From: an uncultured Clostridium sp.
GTDB lineage: Bacteria; Bacillota; Clostridia; Clostridiales; Clostridiaceae
DNA: 64,000 nt
Assembly: GCF_937920395.1 (NCBI RefSeq)
Contig: NZ_CALEVF010000037.1
Span: 1 to 64,000 of the forward strand
Direction of reading: 5' to 3'
Numbering within the stretch: the stretch's first letter is position 1; each line of letters starts with the position of its first letter. The notes below the pieces were generated by a model. It saw only the letters and a list, made by a program, of their open reading frames with translations, did no database searches and was not told the origin of the DNA. Below are positions 46,220 to 55,016 of this stretch, piece by piece. A program made the position numbers and the translations under genes.

Positions 46220-47032
46220 ATGGGGAAAAAAAGTAATAATCTTGAAAAAGGGAATTACATTATAGAAAATAAAGAAAAACTATTATATAAAAGAAAAAAA
46301 CGAAAAAAAATAAGAGGGCTATTGTTATTAGTAATAATTATGATAACAACATTAATTACATTATGTATGAAATTGCCTTATTTTAATCTTCAAAAGATTG
46401 AAATAATAGGAAATGTTAATTCATCTAAAACTGAAATTAACAATATAGCTAAAACTCATTTGGGAAGTAATATTCTATATGATACTTTTAGTGACAGTAA
46501 GAAACAAATTATGAAGGATCCATATATCCTAAGTGTAAAAGTTAAAAAGGTTTTTCCAAGCAAGATTATAATAGAAGTAACTGAAAAAGAAGCTATGTTT
46601 TACGGGAAATCAAATGGTAATTATTACATCATAGATGATAAAGGCTGGCTACTTCAAAAAAGATCTAATATTCAAGGGATGAAATTAGTGAATTTAATTG
46701 GATTTAATTACGACAAAGCCCAAGCAGGTTCTTTAATTGCAACAAAAGGTGATCGAAAAATAGATATTCTAGTTTTGATGGCTAGTATTATTAAAAATTA
46801 TGATGAAAATAGTAAATCAAGTAAGATAATGATGGTAGATGTACATAATGTGTTAGACATTAGGGTCTTATATGAAAATATGTATATTAAATTTGGAACA
46901 ACACACGATTTAAAAAACAAATTTAATAAGGCGATAAACATTATTACTCAACCTCAATATAAAAATGCAAAGGGGTATGTAGATGTTAGTTTTACAGGAA
47001 GCCCAGTGATTTATGTAGAACACCAAAAGTAA
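46220..47032 (+). CDS. ftsQ: Cell division protein FtsQ/DivIB
   Basis: A 270-residue bitopic divisome protein. A basic N-terminus (LLYKRKKRKKIRG) is followed by a membrane helix at about 32-52 and the POTRA domain (YFNLQKIEIIGNVNSSKTEI, then MKDPYILSVKVKKVFPSKII), followed by the FtsQ domain. The ATG at 46220 follows GAGGAAGTGA. The 250 bases before it hold the spoVE terminator and AT-rich sequence in which I cannot fix a promoter. Confidence 0.92.
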   Translation: MGKKSNNLEKGNYIIENKEKLLYKRKKRKKIRGLLLLVIIMITTLITLCMKLPYFNLQKIEIIGNVNSSKTEINNIAKTHLGSNILYDTFSDSKKQIMKDPYILSVKVKKVFPSKIIIEVTEKEAMFYGKSNGNYYIIDDKGWLLQKRSNIQGMKLVNLIGFNYDKAQAGSLIATKGDRKIDILVLMASIIKNYDENSKSSKIMMVDVHNVLDIRVLYENMYIKFGTTHDLKNKFNKAINIITQPQYKNAKGYVDVSFTGSPVIYVEHQK

Positions 47033-47069
47033 AAATTATCTCCCCCAGAGAGTAACAAGGAGGAAGTTT

Positions 47070-47789
47070 ATGAAGAAGTTTAAATCCCAAATATCCATTG
47101 GTATTATATGTGTATTATTAGGATTTATGATAAGTTACCAATTTAAAATGATAAGTAAACAAAACGCAGCAGCAGATACAAGTAAAAATGCACCTGAAAT
47201 TATAACTGAAAATGAACAATTAAAAAAGAGTAAGGTAGATATGCAAAAAAAGATTGATGATTTGGATGCTAAAACAAAAGAATATGAAACGGCTGCAGGT
47301 GGTAAAAACGCAGCAAGTGAATTGTTAAGTAAAGAATTGGATGAGACGAGAATACTTACTGGAGGTACAGATGTACAAGGTGAAGGTATGATAATTTATG
47401 TAACACCTAAAAGCAGTATTTTCGGAAGTGATTCGCAGGATCAGCAAATAAATGATACAGATTTAGTTCATATAGTAAATGAATTAAATGCTGCAGATGC
47501 AGAAGCTATTTCTATTAATGATATTAGACTAACTTCACGTAGTGGCATAAGGAATGCTGGAAATGCGATTATTATAAGTGATGAAAGAGTCTCTTATAGT
47601 AAAAGAATAACTATTAAAGCAATCGGTAAAAGTGATATATTGGAAAGTGCCATCAGCTTCCCAGGAGCAATTCCGCAAACGCTTAGTCAAACTTGTGATA
47701 TAACAATGGAAAAATCAAATAAAATTGAAATTGCTAAATCAAATGAAACATATAAATTTGAGTTTGCAAAGCCAATAGAAAAGAAGTAG
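47070..47789 (+). CDS. DUF881 family membrane protein (first copy)
   Basis: A 239-residue protein with a membrane helix near the N-terminus (ISIGIICVLLGFMISYQF), a coiled coil (about 45-90) and the DUF881 domain (IVNELNAADAEAISINDIRL, then ITIKAIGKSDILESAISF). Family members (YlxW/YlxX type in B. subtilis) sit beside sbp between ftsQ and ftsZ-region genes; the molecular role is not established. A paralogue follows after sbp. Confidence 0.9.
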   Translation: MKKFKSQISIGIICVLLGFMISYQFKMISKQNAAADTSKNAPEIITENEQLKKSKVDMQKKIDDLDAKTKEYETAAGGKNAASELLSKELDETRILTGGTDVQGEGMIIYVTPKSSIFGSDSQDQQINDTDLVHIVNELNAADAEAISINDIRLTSRSGIRNAGNAIIISDERVSYSKRITIKAIGKSDILESAISFPGAIPQTLSQTCDITMEKSNKIEIAKSNETYKFEFAKPIEKK

Positions 47790-47799
47790 AGGTGATTAA

Positions 47800-48141
47800 A
47801 TGGTTGCTTTTGTAGGGTTACTTATAGGTGTAATATTAGGAATTGTATGGAATGTAAACATTCCAGTTAAATTTTCTCCATATATTTCAGTAGCAATTTT
47901 TGCGTGTTTAGATTCTGTTTTTGGTGCATTAAGGGGTTCAATATCTCATAATTTTCGTGCAGATATTTTTGTGTCAGGTTTTTTCGGAAATGCAGCTTTA
48001 GCTGTAGCCATGGTATATTTAGGTGATAAATTAGGAATACCAATTTATCTGGCTGCTGTTATTGTATTTGGAGGTCGGATATTTGATAACTTTGCAATTA
48101 TTAGACGACTTTTAATTGATAAAACTAAATCCCATTCATGA
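47800..48141 (+). CDS. sbp: Small basic membrane protein Sbp (DUF1290)
   Basis: A 113-residue protein with three or four membrane helices: LLIGVILGIVWNVNIP, then YISVAIFACLDSVFGALRGS, FVSGFFGNAALAVAMVYLGD and YLAAVIVFGGRIFDNFAIIR. This is the Sbp/YlxX-adjacent family conserved next to DUF881 genes in Firmicutes. Function unknown; context indicates cell division. Confidence 0.9.
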   Translation: MVAFVGLLIGVILGIVWNVNIPVKFSPYISVAIFACLDSVFGALRGSISHNFRADIFVSGFFGNAALAVAMVYLGDKLGIPIYLAAVIVFGGRIFDNFAIIRRLLIDKTKSHS

Positions 48142-48150
48142 GGTGATTAA

Positions 48151-48861
48151 ATGAAAAATAATGAAGCTACTATATTTGTTTTTATTGCTTCAATAATCAT
48201 AGGGATTCTTATATCCATGAATATTGGATTTAAAGGGAAAAGTGATTTTTTAGATGTAAAACAATATGATGAGGCCTATAATGAGAGAATTGAATTATAT
48301 GCGGAACTAAATAGTTTAAAGCAACAATATTATATTACCAACTTAAAACTTAAAAAATATAATTCTGGTGATGAAAAAACACTTCAGGTTTCAAAAGAAA
48401 TTAAAAAGGAAGTTATTAATAATAACTTAATAATTGGAAATAGCGATGTTAGTGGTCAAGGCGTTAAAATTACACTAGAGGATGGTGTTGACAGCTTTGA
48501 TAACAATGTTACTATGAGTCAGTTAATTCATGATTCTGATATTGTTCAAGTAATAAATGATCTTCGAAATGCAGGTGCAGAAGCAATATCAGTAAATGGA
48601 ATAAGGGTTATTTACAATAATTGGGGATTGTGTGCTGGTTCTAATATTGATTTAAATGGTGTTAAGATAGTAACTCCATTTTATATTAGTGCCATTGGGA
48701 ATAAAGATGTAATGTATAATTATTTAACCTTAGAGCAAACACATACAGCATTGTTACAAAGTAGTGATGTTAAAATTAAAATTGTTAAGTCAAATAGTAT
48801 AAATATATTGGCATATAATGGTAATGTTGTTTATAAGTATATGAGTTTAGTAAATAAATAA
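48151..48861 (+). CDS. DUF881 family membrane protein (second copy)
   Basis: A 236-residue paralogue of the protein at 47070, with the same order: N-terminal membrane helix (TIFVFIASIIIGILISMNIG), coiled coil, then the DUF881 domain (VINDLRNAGAEAISVNGIRV, then FYISAIGNKDVMYNYLTLEQ). Sbp lies between the two copies, with 9-10 base gaps, so the three are co-transcribed and may form one membrane complex. Confidence 0.9.
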   Translation: MKNNEATIFVFIASIIIGILISMNIGFKGKSDFLDVKQYDEAYNERIELYAELNSLKQQYYITNLKLKKYNSGDEKTLQVSKEIKKEVINNNLIIGNSDVSGQGVKITLEDGVDSFDNNVTMSQLIHDSDIVQVINDLRNAGAEAISVNGIRVIYNNWGLCAGSNIDLNGVKIVTPFYISAIGNKDVMYNYLTLEQTHTALLQSSDVKIKIVKSNSINILAYNGNVVYKYMSLVNK

Positions 48862-48938
48862 TTTTATAAATCATTAAAATACACGAATATTAAAGGATTT
48901 TTATGTTTAATGAAGAATTAGTACAGAAATAGGATAGG

Positions 48939-48953
48939 GCAATTAATAATTGC
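48939..48953. promoter_or_regulatory. Inverted repeat upstream of yggS
   Basis: GCAATTA-A-TAATTGC is a perfect 7-bp inverted repeat 33 bases before the yggS start codon, enclosed by the complementary GGGC and GCCC. It could be an operator or a small mRNA hairpin. Confidence 0.3.
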
Positions 48954-48986
48954 AATGCGCCCTAAAAACTAAGGAGGGACGGATAG

Positions 48987-49673
48987 TTGTCAATTGGAGA
49001 AGTTTATAATAAAATAAAGAATGAAATCCCAAAAAACGTAACACTAGTATGTGTTTCTAAGACCAGGCAAATTAGTGAGATAAAAGAAGCTTATGATTGT
49101 GGAGCTAGGGACTTTGGAGAAAACAAAGTTCAAGAATTTCTTGAAAAATATGACAATATAGAGAAAGACAGCAGATGGCACTTTATAGGACATTTGCAAA
49201 CCAATAAGGTAAAGTACATAGTTGGAAAAGTTTATCTTATACATTCATTAGATAGCATACATTTACTCAAAGAAATAGAAAAACGTTATTCATCAAAGAA
49301 TGAAATAGCAAATGTTTTAATCCAAATAAATATAGGCAAAGAAGCTTCAAAAACTGGTATTGATGTTGAGAAAGTAAATGACTTGATAAAAGTATGCGAA
49401 GAATGCACGAATGTTAAAGTAAAAGGGCTTATGGCGACAATTCCAATTGGTGATGATGAAAGCTCTAGAAAGTATTTTGCTAAGATGAAGGCTATTTTTG
49501 ATAATCTAAAGAACTATAAATATAAAAATGTTTCCATGGAGTTTCTATCATTAGGGATGAGTAAAGACTTTCCAATTGCTCTAGAAAAAGGAGCTAATAT
49601 GATAAGACTTGGCACAAAAATATTTGGAAAAAGAGATTATAAAAAACTGGAGGTAATACAAAATGGCAAGTAA
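48987..49673 (+). CDS. yggS: Pyridoxal phosphate homeostasis protein YggS
   Basis: A 228-residue alanine-racemase-like TIM barrel that binds PLP without known catalysis and buffers B6 vitamers. Lys in LVCVSKTRQI is the PLP lysine; FGENKVQEF, HFIGHLQTNKVKYI and SLGMSKDFPIALEKGANMIR are family motifs. The start is a TTG at 48987 after AAGGAGGG. It overlaps sepF by 11 bases, the usual yggS-sepF-yggT-ylmH-divIVA order. Confidence 0.95.
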   Translation: MSIGEVYNKIKNEIPKNVTLVCVSKTRQISEIKEAYDCGARDFGENKVQEFLEKYDNIEKDSRWHFIGHLQTNKVKYIVGKVYLIHSLDSIHLLKEIEKRYSSKNEIANVLIQINIGKEASKTGIDVEKVNDLIKVCEECTNVKVKGLMATIPIGDDESSRKYFAKMKAIFDNLKNYKYKNVSMEFLSLGMSKDFPIALEKGANMIRLGTKIFGKRDYKKLEVIQNGK

Positions 49674-50109
49674 AGTGATTAATAAGGTTATGGGTTTTTT
49701 AGGTATGGCAGAGGAAGAAGAGGATGAGGTTCAAGAAATGGATAACGAAGATGAAAATGTGGACATTGAATCATTAATGAGTGCAAATAAGAAACAGAGT
49801 AAAGTAGTGAATATTCATACGTCAACATCTACAAAAGTAGTAATTATAAAACCTGAGGATTTTGATGAAGCTACTGTGATTAGTGATAACTTAAAGTCAA
49901 GAAAGATAATTGTGATAAATACCACTGCATTAGAACCTAGAACTGGTCAAAGATTATTAGATTTTGTTGGTGGAGTATGTTACGCTTTAGGTGGTGATCT
50001 TCAGCAGGTAGAAAAAGGAGTATATATAATTTCACCATCAAATATAGAAGTTAATAATGAATTAAAAAACGAGCTAAGTTCAAAGGGGATTTTTAATTGG
50101 AATAAGTAA
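49663..50109 (+). CDS. sepF: Cell division protein SepF
   Basis: A 148-residue protein that bundles FtsZ filaments and tethers them to the membrane. The N-terminal amphipathic helix (SKVINKVMGFLGMAEEEED) is followed by an acidic linker and the C-terminal SepF domain (VVIIKPEDFDEATVISDNLK, then RLLDFVGGVCYALGGDLQQV). FtsZ itself is not encoded in this window. Confidence 0.96.
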   Translation: MASKVINKVMGFLGMAEEEEDEVQEMDNEDENVDIESLMSANKKQSKVVNIHTSTSTKVVIIKPEDFDEATVISDNLKSRKIIVINTTALEPRTGQRLLDFVGGVCYALGGDLQQVEKGVYIISPSNIEVNNELKNELSSKGIFNWNK

Positions 50110-50195
50110 AAATATGTATTAAAGGAATGAAGAAATATTTAGGACACAATAAAATATTGTTGTCTATATTTGAAAAGTTCAGGAGGTTATAAAAT

Positions 50196-50462
50196 TTGTA
50201 TTTGTATAATGTAATTAATATGTTTTTTAAGGTGTTAGAATATGCAATTCTTATTGAAGTGGTTTTGTCTTGGGTTTATGCAGGAAGATCAAATCAATAT
50301 ATTGAAATTTTACATAAAGTCACCAATCCTTTGCTAGAACCAGGTAGAAAGATACAAGATAGATTCTTTGGTAATATGATGATCGATTTTTCACCAATAA
50401 TCGCGCTTGTTATTATAATGATATTAAGACAAATTGTATATGTTTTATTTACATTATTATAG
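50196..50462 (+). CDS. yggT: YggT family membrane protein
   Basis: An 88-residue protein with two membrane helices and the family motif VTNPLLEPGRKIQDRF between them. It lies in the conserved sepF-yggT-ylmH-divIVA order. The start is a TTG at 50196 with AGGAGG 9 bases upstream. Molecular role not established. Confidence 0.9.
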   Translation: MYLYNVINMFFKVLEYAILIEVVLSWVYAGRSNQYIEILHKVTNPLLEPGRKIQDRFFGNMMIDFSPIIALVIIMILRQIVYVLFTLL

Positions 50463-50477
50463 TAAGGAGAAATACAG

Positions 50478-51251
50478 ATGGATAAAAAACATTTTTTGAA
50501 TAGTATAAATTGTGAAGATAAGAACTTAATTTCTAACATATTTAATAAAATACAAATAGCTGAAAAAACAAAACAAATCATATTTACTAATGATTTTTTA
50601 CCTCCAGCTATATGGCATCAAATTATGGATATAAGTGAAGAGTATGAAATAAAATCATTTACGAATGGAATATTTAAAGACTCAGATAGGAGAATGTTAT
50701 CATTTTCGACCGGGGATTCGCCTACAGAGTATCCTATAGATTTACTTGAAATAAAAAATAAATCTAAATTTTCTAAGGTTGATCATAAGGATTATTTGGG
50801 TGCAATAATGTCACTAGGTATAAAAAGAGAAAAATTGGGTGATTTAATAATTCAAGATTCTATATGTTATGCACCGGTTTGTAGTGACATTAGTAACTTC
50901 ATAATTAATAATTTAAATAAAGTTAAGAATTGCCCTTGCACAGTAACTGAGTATGATTATATATCACAGAAGTTACCTGAAAGAAAATTTGAGGAGAAAA
51001 TTATTATAACTACGTCATTTAGATTGGATGGTTTAGTTTCAGCTGTATGTAATATTTCTAGGAATAGTTCGGTTGAACTAATATCAACAGGTAAAGTACT
51101 AGTTAATTATTTTCAAAGTGCAAAGAAGGATAAAGTAGTTGAAAACAATGATACATTAACAATTAGGGGATATGGGAAGATTAAGATAGTAGAGACTATA
51201 GGAAATACACAAAAGGGTCGTTTGAAAGTTGCAATAAAGAGGTACATATAG
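50478..51251 (+). CDS. ylmH: S4-domain RNA-binding protein YlmH
   Basis: A 257-residue protein; the C-terminal S4 domain is FRLDGLVSAVCNISRNSSVE, then GKVLVNYFQSAKKDKVVENN. The conserved middle has YLGAIMSLGIKREKLGDLII. YlmH homologues act on stalled 50S-peptidyl-tRNA complexes, so this links to RqcH encoded at 60245, which works in the same rescue process. Start preceded by AAGGAG. Confidence 0.92.
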   Translation: MDKKHFLNSINCEDKNLISNIFNKIQIAEKTKQIIFTNDFLPPAIWHQIMDISEEYEIKSFTNGIFKDSDRRMLSFSTGDSPTEYPIDLLEIKNKSKFSKVDHKDYLGAIMSLGIKREKLGDLIIQDSICYAPVCSDISNFIINNLNKVKNCPCTVTEYDYISQKLPERKFEEKIIITTSFRLDGLVSAVCNISRNSSVELISTGKVLVNYFQSAKKDKVVENNDTLTIRGYGKIKIVETIGNTQKGRLKVAIKRYI

Positions 51252-51267
51252 GTATAGGGGGGACGTA

Positions 51268-51882
51268 ATGAGAATAACAGCTATGGACATTAATAATAAA
51301 GAATTTAAAAAGGTATTAAGAGGATACAATTCAGAAGAGGTAGATGATTATTTAGAGACGATATCTGATGAATATGAAATGGCGTATAAAGAAAATTCTA
51401 CGCTTAAAGAGAAAATTAGTTTTTTACAAGAGAAACTAGATCATCATGTTAAGATAGAAGCAACAATTCAGAACACTTTAGTATTGGCTCAAAATGCAGC
51501 AGAACAAGCAAAGATTTCTGCTCAAAAGGAATCGGAATTGATTGTTAGAAATGCAAACGATTCTTCTGAAAGGATGCTTGAAAAAGCCCATGATGATGTA
51601 CTTAAAGTAAATGATGAATATGAAAGAGTTAAGCAGGAATTTGCAAAGTTTAGGACTAAATTTAGAAGTTTCATGAATTGTCAACTTGAGATGTTTGAGG
51701 GACTTGAAAATGATTATCTTAAAAATTATAATGTAGGAAATGCTATTAATGATCATCAAACAGAGGGAGAAGTTGCTATTGATTCTGAATGTTCGAATTT
51801 AACTCTCAAAAATATTGATGAAAAAGATTTTCATGAAAATGGTGAGCTCGAAGAAATAAAAAGTTTTTTTGCTAAAAAGTAA
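51268..51882 (+). CDS. divIVA: Cell division/polarity protein DivIVA
   Basis: A 204-residue coiled-coil protein that senses negatively curved membrane. The N-terminal lipid-binding part (MDINNKEFKKVLRGYNSEEV, then DDYLETISDEYE) is typical, followed by a long coiled coil to about residue 140 and an acidic tail. It closes the division cluster and has its own terminator. Confidence 0.95.
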   Translation: MRITAMDINNKEFKKVLRGYNSEEVDDYLETISDEYEMAYKENSTLKEKISFLQEKLDHHVKIEATIQNTLVLAQNAAEQAKISAQKESELIVRNANDSSERMLEKAHDDVLKVNDEYERVKQEFAKFRTKFRSFMNCQLEMFEGLENDYLKNYNVGNAINDHQTEGEVAIDSECSNLTLKNIDEKDFHENGELEEIKSFFAKK

Positions 51883-51890
51883 AAATCTAA

Positions 51891-51918
51891 AAATCTCACT
51901 CCTAGGGTGAGATTTTTT
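51891..51918 (+). terminator. Terminator of the division cluster
   Basis: AAATCTCAC (51891-51899) pairs with GTGAGATTT (51907-51915) and is followed by T residues. Confidence 0.9.
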
Positions 51919-51999
51919 ATGTGCCAAATAGGGAATGTACATATTAGACTAAAATAGTTAAAAATTGTTAGACATTTATAAAATAAGGAGGAATAAAGA

Positions 52000-52692
52000 A
52001 TGAACATAGGTATTATTGGAGCAATGGAGGAAGAGGTTCAATTTTTAATTAGGGATATGGAGTTTTTAAGAAAAGAAGTGAAGGCTAAAATGGAATTTAG
52101 TCTTGGAAAGTTACATAATAAAAATGTTGTAGTAGTAACTAGTGGCATAGGTAAAGTTAATGCAGCAATTTGCGCTCAAATATTAATTGATGATTTTAAT
52201 GTTGATTACATTATTAATGTTGGTATCGCAGGTGGAACAGAAGATAATATATATCCAGGGGACATTGTAATAGCAAACAATTTAGTACAACATGATATAG
52301 ATACAACTATATTTGGTGATAGGATAGGACAAATTCCAAGGCTTGATACTTTTGATTTTAAATGTGATAATTCATTAATCAAATTTGCAGAAGAATCATG
52401 TAAAAATATAAAAGGACATAATCATTTTACCGGAAGAATTGTGTCAGGAGATCAATTTATTGCAAGTGTTGATAAGATAAAGTGGTTAAATTCTGAATTT
52501 AAATGTTTGGCATGTGAAATGGAAGGGGCAAGTATTGCTCAGGTATGTTATTTAAATGAAACTCCATTTATTGTTATTAGATCTATATCAGACAATGCAA
52601 GTAATGGGGCTCAAATGGAATATGAAAAATTTAAGGATATTGCAGTTGAAAATTCTACAAATATTTTAAATAATATGTTGAAACTAATTTAG
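52000..52692 (+). CDS. mtnN: 5'-methylthioadenosine/S-adenosylhomocysteine nucleosidase
   Basis: Cleaves adenine from MTA and SAH, recycling methylation by-products; 230 residues. The N-terminus GIIGAMEEEVQFL, the motif ACEMEGASIAQVCY and the SDNA end motif (IRSISDNASNG) are family signatures. Start preceded by AAGGAGG. It is followed by copy 2 of the structured dispersed repeat. Confidence 0.96.
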   Translation: MNIGIIGAMEEEVQFLIRDMEFLRKEVKAKMEFSLGKLHNKNVVVVTSGIGKVNAAICAQILIDDFNVDYIINVGIAGGTEDNIYPGDIVIANNLVQHDIDTTIFGDRIGQIPRLDTFDFKCDNSLIKFAEESCKNIKGHNHFTGRIVSGDQFIASVDKIKWLNSEFKCLACEMEGASIAQVCYLNETPFIVIRSISDNASNGAQMEYEKFKDIAVENSTNILNNMLKLI

Positions 52693-52711
52693 AAATTAAT
52701 TTTTATTGGTA

Positions 52712-52812
52712 TTAAATCATCTCCTGCGGAGCTGAAATATTAACGACTTCAGAAGGAGATTTATAATCCAACTTATAAAAGTTGGAGACTTTCCTTCTGA
52801 AATGTCGTTAAA
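52712..52812 (+). repeat. Structured dispersed repeat, copy 2
   Basis: The element begins 20 bases after the mtnN stop codon and matches the copy at 40728-40846. Shared blocks are TTAAATCATCTCCTG (52712-52726), TTAACGACTTCAGAAGGAGA (from 52740) and TCCTTCTGAAATGTCGTTAA (52792-52811). The middle differs from copy 1 and forms its own hairpin, CCAACTT-ATAA-AAGTTGG (about 52768-52785). Preserved stems with changed loops point to a folded RNA or DNA hairpin rather than coding. Confidence 0.85.
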
Positions 52813-52925
52813 AATATAAATATTATTAAATAAGTGTAATAAAATTCTTCCCATGAGAAAACATAATCATATAGAAGTTATATTTTTTATATTACTACTA
52901 TATTAAAACTTGAGGAGTTGTTATC

Positions 52926-53522
52926 ATGGAAAGAAATAAAATACAATATTTTAAAACAAAATTAATAAATGAACAGTCACGTGTCCTTGATCTTATCAAA
53001 TTAATGAGACAAAATGGGGTTATAGATTCTAATAGTGAAATGGCAACTGAATTATCTTTTTATGACAATCATCCGTCTGACGTTGCCACCGAATTGTTTG
53101 ATAAGGAAAAAGGAATTGCGTTAAAAGGAAATGAGATATCAGTATTAAATAAAATTGAGGATGCGCTAAATAGTATTGAGGATCATACGTATGGTAAATG
53201 CAAAAGTTGTGGAGTTGATATCGATCCTGAAAGATTAGAATTTATACCTTATGCTACTAATTGTGTGGCATGTGAAAAATCTATTGGGAATAAGAAACCG
53301 GCAGAGCAAAACAATAGATGTGTTGAGGAAGATATACTTGGATCGTTTTTTAAATATAGCAATAAAAGCGATGTAGGTGTTGATGCAGAAGATATTTATC
53401 AGGGAGTAGAACGTTTTAATAATAAATTAGATGACATAATTGAATTTGATGATGACGATGGTTATGTTGAGCCTATAGATAAAATAAGTAATCAGCAATA
53501 CAAAAATCAGTTACCAGATTAA
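52926..53522 (+). CDS. TraR/DksA-type zinc-finger protein (YteA-like)
   Basis: A 198-residue protein with an N-terminal coiled coil, a motif NHPSDVATELFDKEKGIAL and a four-cysteine zinc site (Cys92, Cys95, Cys113, Cys116). The length and acidic tail match the YteA/YocK group of Firmicutes, related to DksA. Studied relatives act on RNA polymerase; for this group the role is not settled. Start preceded by GAGGAG. Confidence 0.88.
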   Translation: MERNKIQYFKTKLINEQSRVLDLIKLMRQNGVIDSNSEMATELSFYDNHPSDVATELFDKEKGIALKGNEISVLNKIEDALNSIEDHTYGKCKSCGVDIDPERLEFIPYATNCVACEKSIGNKKPAEQNNRCVEEDILGSFFKYSNKSDVGVDAEDIYQGVERFNNKLDDIIEFDDDDGYVEPIDKISNQQYKNQLPD

Positions 53523-53543
53523 CAATATATAAATATAAAGAAT

Positions 53544-53612
53544 AAAAGAGTATATATTGCTTATAATTTTAAATAATAAATTTTGAGCAATATATATTCT
53601 CTTTTGTATAAT
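53544..53612 (+). terminator. Long hairpin terminator before lspA
   Basis: AAAAGAGTATATATTGCT (53544-53561) pairs with AGCAATATATATTCTCTTTT (53586-53605, two extra bases) and is followed by TTTTGTATAATT. The A-rich left side and T-rich right side allow termination in both directions. Confidence 0.75.
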
Positions 53613-53626
53613 TGGGGGGGAATGGT

Positions 53627-54073
53627 ATGGAAGTTTTAATTATTTTTTTAGGCCTCGTATTGGACAGATTAACTAAAGTTTGGGCTCTCACTTATTTGAA
53701 AGATAGTAATGGAGTTATATTAATTAAGGATTTTTTTAAATTGGAATATTTAGAGAATCGCGGAGCTGCTTTTGGAATACTTCAGAACAAATTAATATTA
53801 CTTGCTTTAGTTACATTACTTGTTATATTCTGCATGATATATTATATTATTAAGTATAAGCCAAAATCAAAATTTCTAAGAATAAGTTTTGCATTGATTA
53901 TAAGTGGAGCACTTGGAAATTTATATGATAGACTGTTTTATAAGTATGTAGTAGATTTTATTTTAATCCATTATAAAGAGGTTTACTCTTTTCCAACATT
54001 TAACGTAGCAGATATGTTAGTTGTTGTGGGAACATTGGTTTTGGCAATTTCAATAGTAAAGGAAGAGATATAG
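53627..54073 (+). CDS. lspA: Lipoprotein signal peptidase LspA
   Basis: Type II signal peptidase that cleaves lipidated prolipoproteins in the membrane; 148 residues from ATG 53627, 6 bases after a run of G. Four membrane helices are visible; ENRGAAFGI, the catalytic Asp110 in YVVDF and Asp129 in FNVADM are present. rluD follows without a gap. Confidence 0.95.
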   Translation: MEVLIIFLGLVLDRLTKVWALTYLKDSNGVILIKDFFKLEYLENRGAAFGILQNKLILLALVTLLVIFCMIYYIIKYKPKSKFLRISFALIISGALGNLYDRLFYKYVVDFILIHYKEVYSFPTFNVADMLVVVGTLVLAISIVKEEI

Positions 54074-54985
54074 ATGGAAAATTATGATTTTAAAGTTGAA
54101 GAAAACTCGGTTGGTATGAGGCTTGATGTATTTATTGCAAATGAACTTGAAGATAAATCAAGGTCATATATTCAAGGACTAATTGAGAAGGAAAATGCTA
54201 CTGTGAATGGTAAATGTCGAAAAAGTAATTTTAAATTGAAATTGGACGACATGATTGGGTTCTCTATTCCAGATCCTGTTGAGTTAAACGTAAAAGCGGA
54301 AGATATCCCTTTAGACGTTATATATGAGGATAGTGATGTAATTGTTGTTAACAAACCTCAAGACATGGTGGTTCACCCTGCACCAGGAAATTATACTGGC
54401 ACATTGGTGAATGCACTCTTAAATCACTGTACAGACCTGTCAGGTATAAATGGTATTCTTAGACCAGGGATAGTGCATAGAATCGATAAGGATACATCTG
54501 GAGCGTTAGTGGTAGCTAAAAATGACAATGCACACAATTCTCTAGCAGCACAGCTTAAAGATCATTCAATGACAAGAAGTTATTTAGCAATAGTCGAAGG
54601 TGTTATTAAAGATGATGAAGGTACAGTTGATGAGCCTATTGGAAGACATCCCAAAGATAGGATAAAAATGGCGATAGTTGAGAGTGGTAAAAGAGCAGTA
54701 ACTCATTATAAAGTTATTGAAAGATTTAATGGTTATACATTAGTAGAATGTAATTTAGAAACAGGGAGAACTCATCAAATAAGAGTACATATGGCAAAGA
54801 TAGGACATCCTTTAGTTGGTGACTTGATATATGGGTTCAAAAAACAGCATTTTAATTTAAAGGGACAGGTTTTGCATGCCAAAAAGCTTGGATTTATACA
54901 CCCAACTACTAATAAATACATGGAATTTGAGTCACCAATTCCAACTTACTTTGAGAATTTAATAACTAAATTAAGAAATAGTTGA
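54074..54985 (+). CDS. rluD: RluD-type pseudouridine synthase
   Basis: Converts uridine to pseudouridine in 23S rRNA; 303 residues. An N-terminal S4 domain (MRLDVFIANELEDKSRSYIQ) is followed by the catalytic domain with HRIDKDTSG, Asp138 being the catalytic residue, and LETGRTHQIRVHMAKIGHPL. lspA-rluD-pyrR order is common in Firmicutes. The pyrR promoter -35 box overlaps its stop codon. Confidence 0.95.
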   Translation: MENYDFKVEENSVGMRLDVFIANELEDKSRSYIQGLIEKENATVNGKCRKSNFKLKLDDMIGFSIPDPVELNVKAEDIPLDVIYEDSDVIVVNKPQDMVVHPAPGNYTGTLVNALLNHCTDLSGINGILRPGIVHRIDKDTSGALVVAKNDNAHNSLAAQLKDHSMTRSYLAIVEGVIKDDEGTVDEPIGRHPKDRIKMAIVESGKRAVTHYKVIERFNGYTLVECNLETGRTHQIRVHMAKIGHPLVGDLIYGFKKQHFNLKGQVLHAKKLGFIHPTTNKYMEFESPIPTYFENLITKLRNS

Positions 54986-55010
54986 AATAGTATGTAACCT
55001 GTGATATTAT
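54982..55010 (+). promoter_or_regulatory. Sigma-A promoter of pyrR-uraA
   Basis: TTGAAA (54982-54987, 5/6), a 17-base spacer and TATTAT (55005-55010, 5/6) lie just before the attenuator. Transcription would start near 55017. Confidence 0.7.
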
Positions 55011-55016
55011 ATTGAA

